A model generated the notes under the pieces. It ran no database searches and was not told where the DNA came from. It saw nothing but the letters and a program-made list of their open reading frames with translations. A stretch of DNA of 64,000 nt from CAXBMB01 sp052078155 (lineage in GTDB: Bacteria; Pseudomonadota; Alphaproteobacteria; Kiloniellales; DSM-21159): NCBI GenBank assembly GCA_052078155.1, contig JBQJBP010000001.1, positions 806,001-870,000 on the forward strand, given 5' to 3'. The translations under genes and the position numbers were made by a program. This document shows, piece after piece, positions 33,264-43,083 of the stretch. Position 1 is the first letter of the stretch; each line of letters begins with the position of its first letter.

Positions 33264-34523
33264 TCACTTGCCTGGAGCTCCGGGTTTCGCGGGTGAAAAG
33301 ATGAACCAAAGGAAGCACAGCAGTTCGATGGCCAGCAGGATCCCCATGGCCACATCATAGCCTTCTTCCGGATAGCGCCCATCAGAGGCCCGGCTCCAGA
33401 GATCCAGGATGCCGCCAACGGCGTACTGTATGCTGAAAGCCAGGACAAAAACCGGCAGGTTGATTGCCGTGTTGACCCGACCGGCATAGTGCAGGGGAAA
33501 GGTTCGCGACAAAGCCGGATAGGCCAGCATGGTGGTCGTGGTGGTCAGCGTAAACAGCAGCCAGCCCAAGACGGGATGGGGCAACAGGTCAAAGACGATC
33601 AGCACCTGAGAGGTCAGGAACAGCAGAGCGCCGCCAGCCATGATCCGGTAGATGGAAATGCCCAGCCGTTCCAGGCGGTCGGCCACCACGCCGCTTCCCA
33701 CCGCACCCAGGGTGAAGACCACGGCCACGTAGAAGAGATTCTCTGCCACCAGATCCTGGGAGAACCCGGCAACATCACGCAGCCAGGGGCCCACCCACAG
33801 GCCCTGGATGGCCAGAGACGCGGCCTGGAAGACCACCGCAAAGGGCAGGATCCGCCAGACAAAGGCGTTTGAATAGATTTCCCCCAGGCCCCGCAATGCC
33901 TCGCGCAGCGAGTTCGCCTTGCCGGTTTCGCGCTTTTCCGGGACCACCTTGAAGATAAAGAGGGACACCAGTGCGGTGGCCAGAGCTAGGCCCATGAACA
34001 GACCCCGCCAGTCTGTCAGTCCCAGAACCAGTTCCACCGGTACAGTGGCCCCGATCGCCCCCAGCCCGCCACAGGCCAAAAAGCACCCGTTAACCAGGGG
34101 CCAGCGATCCTGAGGAAACCACAGGGTGATGGCTTTGAAGGAGGCCATCAGACCCCCGGCCACCCCGAGCCCAATCAGGGCCCGTCCCAGAATCAGCAGC
34201 TCCAGTGACGGGGCAATGGCAAACAGGCCAGCCCCGGCCGCGGCGAACAGCAAAAGCGCGGACTGCACCCTACGTGGCCCATATCGATCCAGCAACAATC
34301 CCAAAGGGATCTGAAAGGCGGCAAAGGTGAGGAAGTAAGTGGCTGTCAAAAGGCCCAGGTCACTGGCGTCGAGCGACAGATCCGTAATAAGGCGCCCCGA
34401 TATGACCGCGTTGACCGTCCGATAGACGTACGACAGGAAATAACCAGCCGCAAAAGGGACAAAAACCAGGAACACGGCCTGGATCAGCGACTCCCCCTTT
34501 TGCTCAGAACCCGTACCAGACAA
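33264..34523 (-). CDS. MFS transporter (NarK/hexuronate-like)
   Basis: The 419-residue inner-membrane protein has twelve hydrophobic segments. YFLSYVYRTVNAVISGRLI after helix 1, then LLTATYFLTFAAFQIPLGLL and DRYGPRRVQSAL in loop 2-3 form the MFS signature region. GRALIGLGVAGGLMASFKAI in helix 4 is typical of organic anion or sugar acid carriers. A long middle loop (KVVPEKRETGKANSLREALR) separates the two halves. The substrate is not identifiable. A TGAACAACACC...GGTGTTCA hairpin lies just upstream (34537-34561) and might be an operator. Confidence 0.88.
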   Translation of the reverse strand: MSGTGSEQKGESLIQAVFLVFVPFAAGYFLSYVYRTVNAVISGRLITDLSLDASDLGLLTATYFLTFAAFQIPLGLLLDRYGPRRVQSALLLFAAAGAGLFAIAPSLELLILGRALIGLGVAGGLMASFKAITLWFPQDRWPLVNGCFLACGGLGAIGATVPVELVLGLTDWRGLFMGLALATALVSLFIFKVVPEKRETGKANSLREALRGLGEIYSNAFVWRILPFAVVFQAASLAIQGLWVGPWLRDVAGFSQDLVAENLFYVAVVFTLGAVGSGVVADRLERLGISIYRIMAGGALLFLTSQVLIVFDLLPHPVLGWLLFTLTTTTTMLAYPALSRTFPLHYAGRVNTAINLPVFVLAFSIQYAVGGILDLWSRASDGRYPEEGYDVAMGILLAIELLCFLWFIFSPAKPGAPGK

Positions 34524-34783
34524 TCCTGCCCCCTTGAGTGAACAACACCCCTCCGGTGTTCAATTTCGCAGGCAAGCTAGGGGTCTTCCTATGACAGCGG
34601 CAAGAGGCAAGGCGGCGGTTTTTTTTCTGATTGGAGAAATCCAGGGCTTAGAATCAGATATTGTCTATGAATTTCAGTAGATTACCCAGGGTCATGCCAC
34701 AGCGTCACAGCACCCATGCGGGGCAAACGGTGGCAGGAAAACGGCTTCATCAGACCAACTCTGGACAATAAGCCTGGCCCCGG

Positions 34784-35590
34784 TCAGGAACGCCGCAGCA
34801 CCAGCCACCGCAGGTCCAGAGCAAAGGAGCCCAAGAGATAGATCAAGGCTGAGAGGCTTACAGCCTGCCCGACCCAGGCCGTCCATCCGGGCCACAGGCC
34901 CCAGATCAGCAGGATGGAGAACACCACAAACACTGTTTTGTGCTTTTTGCGTTCGGGCAAATGAACAGCCAGAGCGGGATAGAGGCGGCCTGCCAGCAAA
35001 AAGCCATAGCGCGCTGCCCCGGCAACAACAAGCCAGCCAGCAACGGACCCCTGGGCCAGCAACAGCAGGGACACGGCCATCACAAAGAGACCATCCACTT
35101 CGTTGTCAAAGCGAGCCCCGTACTCGGTTTCAGCCCGAAGATGCCGGGCCAGCCAGCCATCGAGCCCGTCCAGCAGCAGGAAGGCAGCAGCCAGACCCGC
35201 GAGCCACAAGGCGGATTGGTCCTGAACGAGCGGAACCTGGCCAGTAACCCGCAGCAAACCTTCCGCCATAAGCCAACACAGCCAGGAGGACCTTAACAGG
35301 GTGACGCTGTTGGCCCAGCCGAACCAACCCTCTTGTGGCAGCAAGGGCAAAGCGCGCCAGAGCAGCACCAGCAAACACACAAAAAACGCAAGCGCGGTTC
35401 CCCGAACAAGCCCATTGCTGGCCATCGCGAGCAGAACAACCAATTGGCACCCGACCAAAATGAAGGCAAGCAAGCTGGACGCCACCAGCCCGGTGCGTTC
35501 CCGATGTCGGGCCACTGGCCTAGAGGGTTTCCCAATCGACTGAGGCGAAACCGCTGAAGTCTCAGCATATCTCGCGTCAATTTTCTCCAA
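34784..35590 (-). CDS. CDP-alcohol phosphatidyltransferase family protein
   Basis: The 268-residue inner-membrane protein starts at TTG with the strong ribosome site GAGGAAGGAACC. The family motif D-G-x2-A-R-x8-G-x3-D-x3-D is complete: DGWLAR, eight residues later G, then D and D of FDNEVD, around residues 139-161. It transfers a phospho-alcohol from or to CDP-diacylglycerol or a CDP-polyol. About eight hydrophobic helices surround the motif. Substrates of this subfamily are undefined. It has an N-terminal cytoplasmic tail of about 35 residues, and no operon partner is present. Confidence 0.88.
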   Translation of the reverse strand: MEKIDARYAETSAVSPQSIGKPSRPVARHRERTGLVASSLLAFILVGCQLVVLLAMASNGLVRGTALAFFVCLLVLLWRALPLLPQEGWFGWANSVTLLRSSWLCWLMAEGLLRVTGQVPLVQDQSALWLAGLAAAFLLLDGLDGWLARHLRAETEYGARFDNEVDGLFVMAVSLLLLAQGSVAGWLVVAGAARYGFLLAGRLYPALAVHLPERKKHKTVFVVFSILLIWGLWPGWTAWVGQAVSLSALIYLLGSFALDLRWLVLRRS

Positions 35591-36568
35591 GGTTCCTTCC
35601 TCGAAATGGGTTGCTTGGCTTTGTCTATCTTAAAGGCAAATCGATCCGACTGGAATCATAACCTGACAACTGCCAGATGCGCTGTCTTCTCCTTTGACTG
35701 GTAGTGCCGCTCATTTCCGAACAACAGCAACCTCAGATTCCCGCCAACCGCCGGAGCGCCGTCTGGTGTAAGTGAAATCCAGTTCTCTTTCTTCAGCCAC
35801 GACGGGAAGCATAACATATTGAACTGATGACTTTTTATGATATGCGGGGTGGTTTTGCATCGCTTCAAAACCCCCAAAAGTGCTCGAGGATATGACTTGG
35901 TTACCTAAGAACCGCGGTCTTAAGGCAACTGTGTTTTGGGCAAGAACGCCCAATCAGCTCTTAACCATCAGCAGGTCGGAGTCGCCGGCGGCACCAAGAG
36001 CGCTTTCCTTTCTGTTAGCGACCGGCCCCTGTGCATGATGAGGGAACACTCAGAACCGACAGTTCATCCCTGCGCCCCCGAAAACTTTGGGTTGCTGCCC
36101 GTCCAGGGAGGACTGCAAAACACAAATGCCCATGGCCATGGGAAAGGTACACGGCTGATTAATTCATTGCTTTCAGATACATAGTTCACTGGCTGCAGAA
36201 TTCGCCAAAGCTGACCTGCAGGAAGAGGCACAGTTAGCTCACTGTCAGATAAATGAAAATCCGGCAGCATTCCCCTGTCGGCGCCCTCTCGGTCCCCCAC
36301 AAAGGTCTTGAAATTGAAGGTTTTGCAAACGATTTGTAAATGAAACCTATGACAAGCAGGGAAAGAAGATTAAACTGCAGTCAACAAACCTGTGAATGGC
36401 TGAGTGGCACTCAGTCATAAGCGGGAAAAAACTACGGGACCTGACGTTTCAGGCATTGGGGGATAAATCAGCGCGACTGGCATTTGCTTCAGGTAAGAAA
36501 GAGAACCCTGATCAGTTGCCTGTCTGCGTTTTGTCTCCCGGCATCGGATTGTTGGGCAGAAGCAAAAA
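35591..36568. other. Long intergenic region, no supported gene
   Basis: This gap of nearly 1 kb contains only short frames on both strands without ribosome sites or recognisable motifs. Visible structure includes an imperfect hairpin CCTAAG-A-ACCGCGGT-CTTAAGG (35904-35925) and a perfect 14-bp palindrome CCCATGGCCATGGG (36129-36142). A decayed gene is possible. The right end should hold the promoter of the OmpR-type regulator. Confidence 0.5.
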
Positions 36569-37309
36569 ATGACAGACACAACCATACTCGTTGTTGAAGA
36601 TGATCCGGATCTGAGATCCCTGGTGGTCGCCTTGCTGGAAAGAGAGCGCTTTGTGGCTGTCGAGGCCGCGAGCGGCGCAGAAATGCACCAGCATATGGCC
36701 AAACAGGATTTTGACCTGATCCTGTTGGATATCCGCCTGCCAGACAGCGATGGCTTTGAACTCCTGCGGGAACTGCGGGCCACCAGCGATGTGGCGATCG
36801 TCATGCTGACGGGCATGGATACAGCAGTTGATCGGGTCCTGGGCCTCGAATTCGGTGCCGACGACTATGTCTGCAAACCTTTCGAACCCCGTGAACTGGT
36901 GGCCCGGGTGAAATCGGTTCTCCGCCGCTCCCAGAACAATGCCACGACCGAAAGCAGTGCTGCTGTTGCCTCCACTGTCTTCAAGTTTGACGGCCACAAA
37001 CTCGATGTCACTCACAGGACACTTCATAAAGACAACAATGAAGAGGTTGAGCTGACTTCCGGTGAGTTTGATCTCCTGTCAGCCCTTGTTGAAACGGCGA
37101 ACCGCCCCCTGACGCGGGATCAGCTGCTGGACCGAACCAGAGCACGGGAATGGTCACCTTTTGACCGCAGCATTGATGTTCTCATCGGTCGCATCAGGCG
37201 GAAAATCGAAACCGATCCGGCAAAACCCAAGATGATCAAAACCGTCAGGACCGTTGGATACGTCTTCGCGGCCAAAGTCGATCGCCTCTCGAACAACGCC
37301 TCTGAATGA
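36569..37309 (+). CDS. OmpR-family response regulator
   Basis: The 246-residue protein has a receiver domain at residues 1-120: acidic pair in VVEDDPD, phosphoacceptor D54 in LILLDIRLPDSDGFELL, switch threonine in IVMLTGMD, and lysine in DDYVCKPFEPRELVARV. The C-terminal winged helix is at about 140-235, with LTSGEFDLLSALVETANRPL and then SIDVLIGRIRRKIE and KTVRTVGYVF. It is a DNA-binding output protein. No kinase gene is in the same operon. The nearest kinase is at 38.1-40.8 kb on the other strand, so pairing is only inferred. Confidence 0.93.
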   Translation: MTDTTILVVEDDPDLRSLVVALLERERFVAVEAASGAEMHQHMAKQDFDLILLDIRLPDSDGFELLRELRATSDVAIVMLTGMDTAVDRVLGLEFGADDYVCKPFEPRELVARVKSVLRRSQNNATTESSAAVASTVFKFDGHKLDVTHRTLHKDNNEEVELTSGEFDLLSALVETANRPLTRDQLLDRTRAREWSPFDRSIDVLIGRIRRKIETDPAKPKMIKTVRTVGYVFAAKVDRLSNNASE

Positions 37310-37585
37310 CCGGGCTTTAGAAGGAACCGGCTGGCTCCTCCGTCATCGATCGGGCCAGACTCTTTCCTACCTCATCCAGGCATCCAGTTAAGCCGGGCCT
37401 GTTTTCCGCTAAGCCATTGACGCCACCGAACTTAGTGACTTTGGTCTCTGAGAAGCAAACAGCGTAGAGTGGGTTCGCGCGACGCTGCCCCCTGACGCTT
37501 CAACCTCTTTGCAACAAGGCAACAGATGGGTGACGGCACTGTTTCAAATGCAGGCGCTGCCAACCCGACCCACCATGCTCCTGCG

Positions 37586-37975
37586 TTATGCTGATAGCTG
37601 CTGGTCCTCCAGAAGCTCCTCAACGGTTGAGATAAAGACATCCAGATCAAAGGGTTTTTCGAGAGCCCGAACGGCGCCCAGGCTCTTGGCCAGGGTTAGG
37701 AAAAACTGGGCGCCGGCATCCCGTCCCCCACCTGACATGGCGATGATCTTCTTCCCGGGCCAGTGGCTTTGCAGGTAGCGAATGACTTCCATGCCCTCCA
37801 CATCGGGCATGAAAATGTCCACCAGAATCAAATCGACCTCAGCCAGCTCGATTTCGCCCTTTACCACAGCAGTGCCATCCGGCTGGATGGCAACTTCATG
37901 ACCATGACGTGTAAGCAACACCTCCAGCATTTCGCGAAAGGCCAATTCGTCATCCAGAATCAGTATCTTTGCCAT
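37586..37975 (-). CDS. Single-domain response regulator (CheY-like)
   Basis: The 129-residue protein is only a receiver: acidic pair in LILDDELAF, phosphoacceptor D53 in LILVDIFMPDVEGMEVI, the serine of IIAMSGGGRDAG in the switch position, and K107 in RALEKPFDLD. There is no output domain. It starts 138 bp downstream of the large histidine kinase gene on the same strand and is probably its phosphate acceptor or relay partner. The gap 37310-37585 on its other side holds no gene. Confidence 0.9.
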   Translation of the reverse strand: MAKILILDDELAFREMLEVLLTRHGHEVAIQPDGTAVVKGEIELAEVDLILVDIFMPDVEGMEVIRYLQSHWPGKKIIAMSGGGRDAGAQFFLTLAKSLGAVRALEKPFDLDVFISTVEELLEDQQLSA

Positions 37976-38113
37976 CGCGTTAAATCCCTCTGCTTACTGC
38001 TCTTCTTTTTTCATCTTCCCAACCAACTATCTGCTTCTCTCGCACGGCTTTCCGGCAGGTGAACAGTTGGTACCGGGTTAGGGAGTTCGCGCCCTGCAGA
38101 GCTCCCCAAAGTT

Positions 38114-40753
38114 TCATTCCGCTGCCTGGGTTTGTATTTTCGCCAGGTGTCGGGCCAGAGACCGAACCAGGGTGATTCGCGACAGAGGCTTCTGCAGCAC
38201 TTTCCCCGCCGCGATTTCGGAGACCAACCCATCTTCAGCAGCCTTGTCCAGCAAGGCCAGAACAACCACCGGAACTTCAAGATTGAGGTTCAGGACCTGC
38301 AGAATTTCCGACCTGCCAGGCGGCAACAGATCGTCAAAGTCCACGATCAGGGCCTGGAAAGTTTCCGCCTTGTCTTTCAGCTGAAAGCGCGCGGCTTCCA
38401 GACTGCCGGCAAAATCCAATTCCAGACCCAGGTCTTTCAACGGGGCAAGAAGGTCGACCGGTTTCTGACCCGAGACAGATGCCAGCAGAACCTTTCCGCC
38501 CTGCCCCACCATCCAGGGACGCACACTCTGACCATCACTTTGCGCAGCAGAGGAATTCACAGGCAGGAAAAGTCGGAACACAGTCCCCTCGCCCAGTTTG
38601 CTTTCCACATCAAATGCACCGCCGTGATTGGTTATGATGCCATGGACGGCTGACAGGCCCAGGCCGGAGCCGGCACCAAGATTGCGCGTGGAATAGAAAG
38701 GCTCAAAAATCTGCTGCAACACCTGGGAGGACATACCCACGCCGTTATCGGTGATGGTGATCAGGTAGTAGTCTCCCGCTGACAGCAGACCGACCCACAG
38801 GCGATGACTGCCTGCGATGGCCCCTTCTTCCAACTGCAGCACCTGAGGAGAAGGAATGTTCCCGCTGATGGCACTCAGAGCGGCGGCCCTTTGCCCCGTG
38901 ACCGCAAGGCGGTCCAGGGCCAGATGTATTTTGCCTTTGCCATCGTTCAGCGCCAGTTGGGCATTCCCCAATACATTCATCAGAGCCTGACTCAATTGCC
39001 CGGCATTGGCATTCAGCGGGGCCTCCGTCATGGCGCAGTCGACTTCAAGCTCGGCACCGCGCTTCAAAGCCCCCTGCATCAGGGCCGTGGCGTTCTGGAT
39101 TACTCCGCAGAGATCTTCGCGGTTATGCTCGGAATCGTCGCGGCGGCTGAATGCAATGATCTGACCAATCAGGTCATTTGCGCGATGGCTGACCTTGATG
39201 ATTTTCTCAGCGTAGCCCTGTTGCTCCGGACGATCCGCCAGATCCTCTTTAAGGAAGGTCGCAAAACCAAGAACCGATGCTGTTATGTTATTGAAATCAT
39301 GCGCGATCCCACCTGATAAGCGGCCAAGGGCTTCCATTTTTTGAGACTGACAGAACTGGCTTTGTAACTGCAGCCGTTCTGTCTCAGCGGACTTAAGATC
39401 TGAGATGTCATGGGCAGACAGGATGATCCCCCCGTCATCCTGCCGGGTCAGGCTGATGTCAAAAACCCGCAGATTTCCATTCCTAGACTCCAGACGCACT
39501 TCACCACGCCAACGGGCTTTCTTGACGGCTTCCGCATTCATGAAATCGATCAGGTCGCGATCTTCCTGCGCCCCGAACAGCAATGCCCAGGATTTGCCGA
39601 TAAACCGCGCACTGTCGCGGTAACCCAGATGGGCCAGCAAAGCTTTGTTCACGTAGGTCGTGCGCCCAAAGGGATCAAACAGCGCTGTTCCGTCTAAAGA
39701 TCCTTCAATCACTTCCAGGCGCTGATGCAGCAACGCTTCTGCCGCTTTGAGCTCGCTGACATCTGTATAGATTGCCACCCGCCCCCCCAGAGACGTTGCC
39801 TGCTCCCGGACAAGGAAAATCCGGCCATCCGTCAACCGTTCTTCCCAGCTGCTTTGCCTGGTTTCGGATTTTCGCTGCCGGTCTTCAACAAACTTCTCCG
39901 CCGACATGGGAGTAAGGAACTTGCCTCTCATGGCCGCCCCCAGGAGCGGAGTTTTGAAAGGCACACCAGGAACCAGTTCAGCCTCCGGAATTGGATAGGT
40001 TTCCCGGAATTTCCTGTTAACCCGCAAAACCCTTCCCTCGCCATCCAGCAGCAGAAACGCCTCGCTGATCGATTCCAGCCCATCAGACAGGAGAGCTTCC
40101 AGTTCCTTAACCTCAGCCACCACCAGCTCTTTGTCGTGCCTTAGTTTTTCACTGTCACGAAGCTGCCGGATCAGAAGAATGATGGAGACAACGCTGCACA
40201 GGAAAATCAGCACCAAGGCCAACACCAGCTCAAGGGCTGTTAGCGAGATTTCCTTCTTGTTGTTGATTGAATCGTTGATCAGGACCTTTCGAATCAACTC
40301 ATTCAAAGGGTGATAAAAGCCCTGCAGCCGGTCATGCACTTTTTTCCAGCCTTCTGGATTGTCAGGGCGCAGCTGTGACAGTTCCTGTTCCAGGTCGGGA
40401 AGCTGTGCATGCAAAGCCTCTAGTTTGGGCAGCATTCCGGGGACGGACCGCGCCGCCTCACCTTCCGGAGAGTCCAGCAGAATGGGAAACCGGCTCCACA
40501 GCAGATCCAGCCTCACTGACAGACTGGCGCGGTTTTCCTCTGTCGGCTCAAGCTGATACAGCAGGACCGCCTCTTCCAGCCGCAGCAACTGGTTGCGGGC
40601 CTGAACGGCAACCCAGGTGGCATTGCGGTAGTTAGAAAGCAGAAAATCCCGCTCTAAATAGAGACGGTTGGCCAGATAGCCTGCCGCGAGAAGCAAAAGA
40701 CAGGTTACTGTTGTGATGATTATCCAGGGAACACGACGCGGCAGTCTCAACAT
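38114..40753 (-). CDS. Membrane histidine kinase with two PAS domains and degenerate receiver
   Basis: The 879-residue inner-membrane sensor has a first membrane helix at about 10-30 and a second at about 173-196. About 140 helical residues lie between them as periplasmic sensor. A PAS domain at about 220-335 (FLLLDGEGRVLRVNRKF) and a second at 345-455 (TALFDPFGRTTYVNKALLAH) follow. The phospho-accepting H485 is in GRLSGGIAHDFNNITA, and the ATPase has DNGVGM and GSGLGLSAVHGI near 665-700. The last 120 residues fold like a receiver but lack the N-terminal acidic pair. An aspartate (IVDFDDL) and a lysine (VLQKPLS) remain. A lone receiver gene follows downstream. Confidence 0.92.
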   Translation of the reverse strand: MLRLPRRVPWIIITTVTCLLLLAAGYLANRLYLERDFLLSNYRNATWVAVQARNQLLRLEEAVLLYQLEPTEENRASLSVRLDLLWSRFPILLDSPEGEAARSVPGMLPKLEALHAQLPDLEQELSQLRPDNPEGWKKVHDRLQGFYHPLNELIRKVLINDSINNKKEISLTALELVLALVLIFLCSVVSIILLIRQLRDSEKLRHDKELVVAEVKELEALLSDGLESISEAFLLLDGEGRVLRVNRKFRETYPIPEAELVPGVPFKTPLLGAAMRGKFLTPMSAEKFVEDRQRKSETRQSSWEERLTDGRIFLVREQATSLGGRVAIYTDVSELKAAEALLHQRLEVIEGSLDGTALFDPFGRTTYVNKALLAHLGYRDSARFIGKSWALLFGAQEDRDLIDFMNAEAVKKARWRGEVRLESRNGNLRVFDISLTRQDDGGIILSAHDISDLKSAETERLQLQSQFCQSQKMEALGRLSGGIAHDFNNITASVLGFATFLKEDLADRPEQQGYAEKIIKVSHRANDLIGQIIAFSRRDDSEHNREDLCGVIQNATALMQGALKRGAELEVDCAMTEAPLNANAGQLSQALMNVLGNAQLALNDGKGKIHLALDRLAVTGQRAAALSAISGNIPSPQVLQLEEGAIAGSHRLWVGLLSAGDYYLITITDNGVGMSSQVLQQIFEPFYSTRNLGAGSGLGLSAVHGIITNHGGAFDVESKLGEGTVFRLFLPVNSSAAQSDGQSVRPWMVGQGGKVLLASVSGQKPVDLLAPLKDLGLELDFAGSLEAARFQLKDKAETFQALIVDFDDLLPPGRSEILQVLNLNLEVPVVVLALLDKAAEDGLVSEIAAGKVLQKPLSRITLVRSLARHLAKIQTQAAE

Positions 40754-40959
40754 CAGCTGAGCTCCCGGAACGCAACAAAGCTTGTATTGAAAAGACCGTC
40801 TGTCCCACCACAGCCGATGCCAGCGCTGAAAGTCGGACCAACAGGGAAAGCTGCCCCTCCGGCAAGCTCAATCTCTCCGCCAGATCTCCGACGTGTTACA
40901 GGCCGCTCCCAGTAAAACCGCGCTCTGCCCAATTCAATAACTTTATCAACAAAATACAT
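40753..40959 (-). CDS. Possible small gene overlapping the kinase start (68 codons)
   Basis: A frame from ATG at 40959 ends in TGA that shares one base with the kinase ATG (TGATG), the arrangement of a translationally coupled pair. The peptide begins MYFVDKVIELGRARFYWE and then has RPVTRRRSGGEIELAGG. I recognise no family. The ribosome site is weak and codon bias is poor at the start, so it may be spurious. Beyond it, 40960-41226 holds nothing I can support. Confidence 0.25.
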   Translation of the reverse strand: MYFVDKVIELGRARFYWERPVTRRRSGGEIELAGGAAFPVGPTFSAGIGCGGTDGLFNTSFVAFRELS

Positions 40960-41226
40960 TGCCCCAGTCGCCAAACAGATACTTCTGATCAGCCGTCATC
41001 TTCTTGCACTGCTGTAAACCGGGAATGATCTGTGAGGAATTGATTGTAATGTTTCGTAATCAAGTGCCCTTAAAGTTGCATCATGGGAAACAGGTTCCTC
41101 GACCCGGAGGCGAGAAAAACAGCCGAAAGACCGCAGACACAACTATGCGGCCAGTTGGGCAAGCAAACTGACCGTCTACAACAAAATCAATGAGTTAATG
41201 CAGGTATCGCAACAGAAGAATTTTGA

Positions 41227-42402
41227 TCAGAAGGGAAGGAAAGGAATTCCCCCCTTTTCCATGGCTTCTTCCACGACCTGATTTGGCAGCTCACTCACCA
41301 GTTGCGACAGAAGTTCGTCCACCAAAGGATCTTCAGTGGCCCCACAGTCCTTGAACACCCGGCTGAGAACGCTGACTTGCAAGGTATGCCGGTCAGGTGT
41401 GGCGCTGTCGACCAGGTAATCCAGTTCCTGCAGTGCCATCATGGCCGAGGTGAAAGGTGCAATCAGGTTGCGGGACAGACCGGCCTTTGCAAAGAGTCGA
41501 ATCAAGGCATCCGGCCCATGCTGCTCAAACAGACCCTGAGCCTCTTCTGAGGGAATATCGGCACGCTTTGCCATGCCCACCTTGAAGAAATCCAGTTCAC
41601 CAGAGCACAAGGCACGGAACAGCAAACTGGCACTCAATCTGGAACTGCTGTGCAGATGCCTCACCAGACGCTCGATGTCTTTTTGCTTGGCGCTGATGGG
41701 TTTGATGAGAGGAACCGTCGCTGCTTCTCTGGCTTTGCGTACCAGTTCCTTCGACAGACCGGCAGAAATCTGATGGCGTTCCATCAGCTCTTCGCGCAGT
41801 TCTTCAGATACCAGATAGACCAGCTTTTCAATCACTACGGCCGGCAGGCTGTCGCGCTCAATCATGGCAAAAGAGATGGGCTCGTAGTCCGGATAACGGT
41901 CCATCGTCTTGATGAAAATCTCTTCAGACAAATCCGCAGCACCATTGCGCATCAACAGCTCAACCGCACGGCTGTTGTTGGATTCAACAAGAGAGTTGGC
42001 CAGTCCGAAAGAGATGTCGCGCCGCTGGGCCACAGCTTCCTGTTTGCCCCGGTCCCCTTCTCCAACAATGCCAATCAGAAAATCCTGAGACAGGACCTTT
42101 GCGTCTACCAAAACGGGAACGGCAACTTCGGCCACATCCCGGGCCAGTTTCTCTGCAAGATCTCTGCGCAGATAGGGGGAGTTGGCAATCTGCCGGGCCA
42201 GAGCAACCCGAACCTGAACCTCAGTATCAACTGCGAACTTCTCGATGACCTGCAAAGCAAGCTGGCGTTCTTCATCGCCCAGCAAAGAGCCGTCGATTTC
42301 AGCCAGAATCTTGCTCATCACCTTCTGCCTGCTCTCTGCAGAAGGATCCATCATCAACCGATGAGCATCGGCCATATTCAGACGCATTGATAACTCAGGC
42401 AT
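41227..42402 (-). CDS. DUF2336 domain-containing protein
   Basis: The protein has 391 residues from ATG at 42402, which has GAGGT eight bases upstream; a TTG five codons earlier is not preferred. It is all helical with HEAT-like repeats. VQVRVALARQIANSPYLRRD and LAEKLARDVAEVAVPVLVDA are typical of the alphaproteobacterial DUF2336 family, and AVAQRRDISFGLANSLVESN follows. The second half has repeated two-helix blocks ending with VVEEAMEKGGIPFLPF. The function of the family is not established; such genes often lie near signalling genes, as here. There is no signal peptide or membrane segment. Confidence 0.85.
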   Translation of the reverse strand: MPELSMRLNMADAHRLMMDPSAESRQKVMSKILAEIDGSLLGDEERQLALQVIEKFAVDTEVQVRVALARQIANSPYLRRDLAEKLARDVAEVAVPVLVDAKVLSQDFLIGIVGEGDRGKQEAVAQRRDISFGLANSLVESNNSRAVELLMRNGAADLSEEIFIKTMDRYPDYEPISFAMIERDSLPAVVIEKLVYLVSEELREELMERHQISAGLSKELVRKAREAATVPLIKPISAKQKDIERLVRHLHSSSRLSASLLFRALCSGELDFFKVGMAKRADIPSEEAQGLFEQHGPDALIRLFAKAGLSRNLIAPFTSAMMALQELDYLVDSATPDRHTLQVSVLSRVFKDCGATEDPLVDELLSQLVSELPNQVVEEAMEKGGIPFLPF

Positions 42403-42540
42403 TTTTTCGAACCTCAAAAATTCTGGTCCATTAAACCTGATAATATCCTGAAAAGACAGCTTTAATCAGGATGATAACGCCTCAAATTCTCGCTAAATTG
42501 CTATAAGAACACGATTGGTTGCATTCTTATAACCGTAATT

Positions 42541-43083
42541 CTAGAAATTATGGCCATCGCCGTAACGAATCACGTCCGTCCAGGTCATTTCAAGACGCCG
42601 CAAATTTCGGAAAGTAACTTCCAGTTCGGCGACATCTTCTTCATTACGGACAATCAAGCCGGCATGAATTTCTTCTACTTTGCGGAGCTCATCACAAAGT
42701 TCAGCCCCTTTTTCAGACAGACTGATCCTCGCCGCTCTCTTATCCCGTTGAGAAGCAGACCGTGTGATGTATCCGGCTTCCAGAAGTTGCTTAAGATTGT
42801 AAGAAGCGTTCGACCCAAGGTAATAGCCCCGCTCGATCAGATCGCGGACAGAAACTTCATTACCCTGAATGTTCAGCAGCATGACCATTTGGGCGGAAGA
42901 CACATCTTCCACACCCAAACGCATAAGTTCCACGCGCACCACATCCAGCAACCGGCGATGCATCCGCTCTACAATACGAATGATCTCACGGTACAGGGGC
43001 GCACCCGCCTCGGTTGGGGATGCGGTAACCTCTTCCACTGGACGCTTCTTTGGCGCCGTTTTTGTCTTTGCAGCTGCTGTCAT
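42541..43083 (-). CDS. MarR-type winged-helix regulator (LdtR-like)
   Basis: The protein has 180 residues from ATG at 43083, preceded by ACGAGGAATC; the frame extends to 43116 without a ribosome site. A K/P-rich N-terminal tail of about 25 residues precedes the domain. LDVVRVELMRLGVEDVSSAQ, NEVSVRDLIERGYYLGSNAS and YNLKQLLEAGYITRSASQRD are the dimer helix, the recognition region and the wing base. RDKRAARISLSEKG is the MarR wing. The sequence resembles a group widespread in Alphaproteobacteria that includes LdtR. TTAA-N6-TTAAC lies upstream at 43135-43149, near CtrA-type motifs but with a different spacer. Confidence 0.88.
   Translation of the reverse strand: MTAAAKTKTAPKKRPVEEVTASPTEAGAPLYREIIRIVERMHRRLLDVVRVELMRLGVEDVSSAQMVMLLNIQGNEVSVRDLIERGYYLGSNASYNLKQLLEAGYITRSASQRDKRAARISLSEKGAELCDELRKVEEIHAGLIVRNEEDVAELEVTFRNLRRLEMTWTDVIRYGDGHNF

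Noticed and set aside
35870..35935. Possible fifth copy of the dispersed palindromic repeat
   Set aside because: Some matches to the TTAGAGGATGA region and a central hairpin exist, but the GCGCAA centre and the right end are missing.
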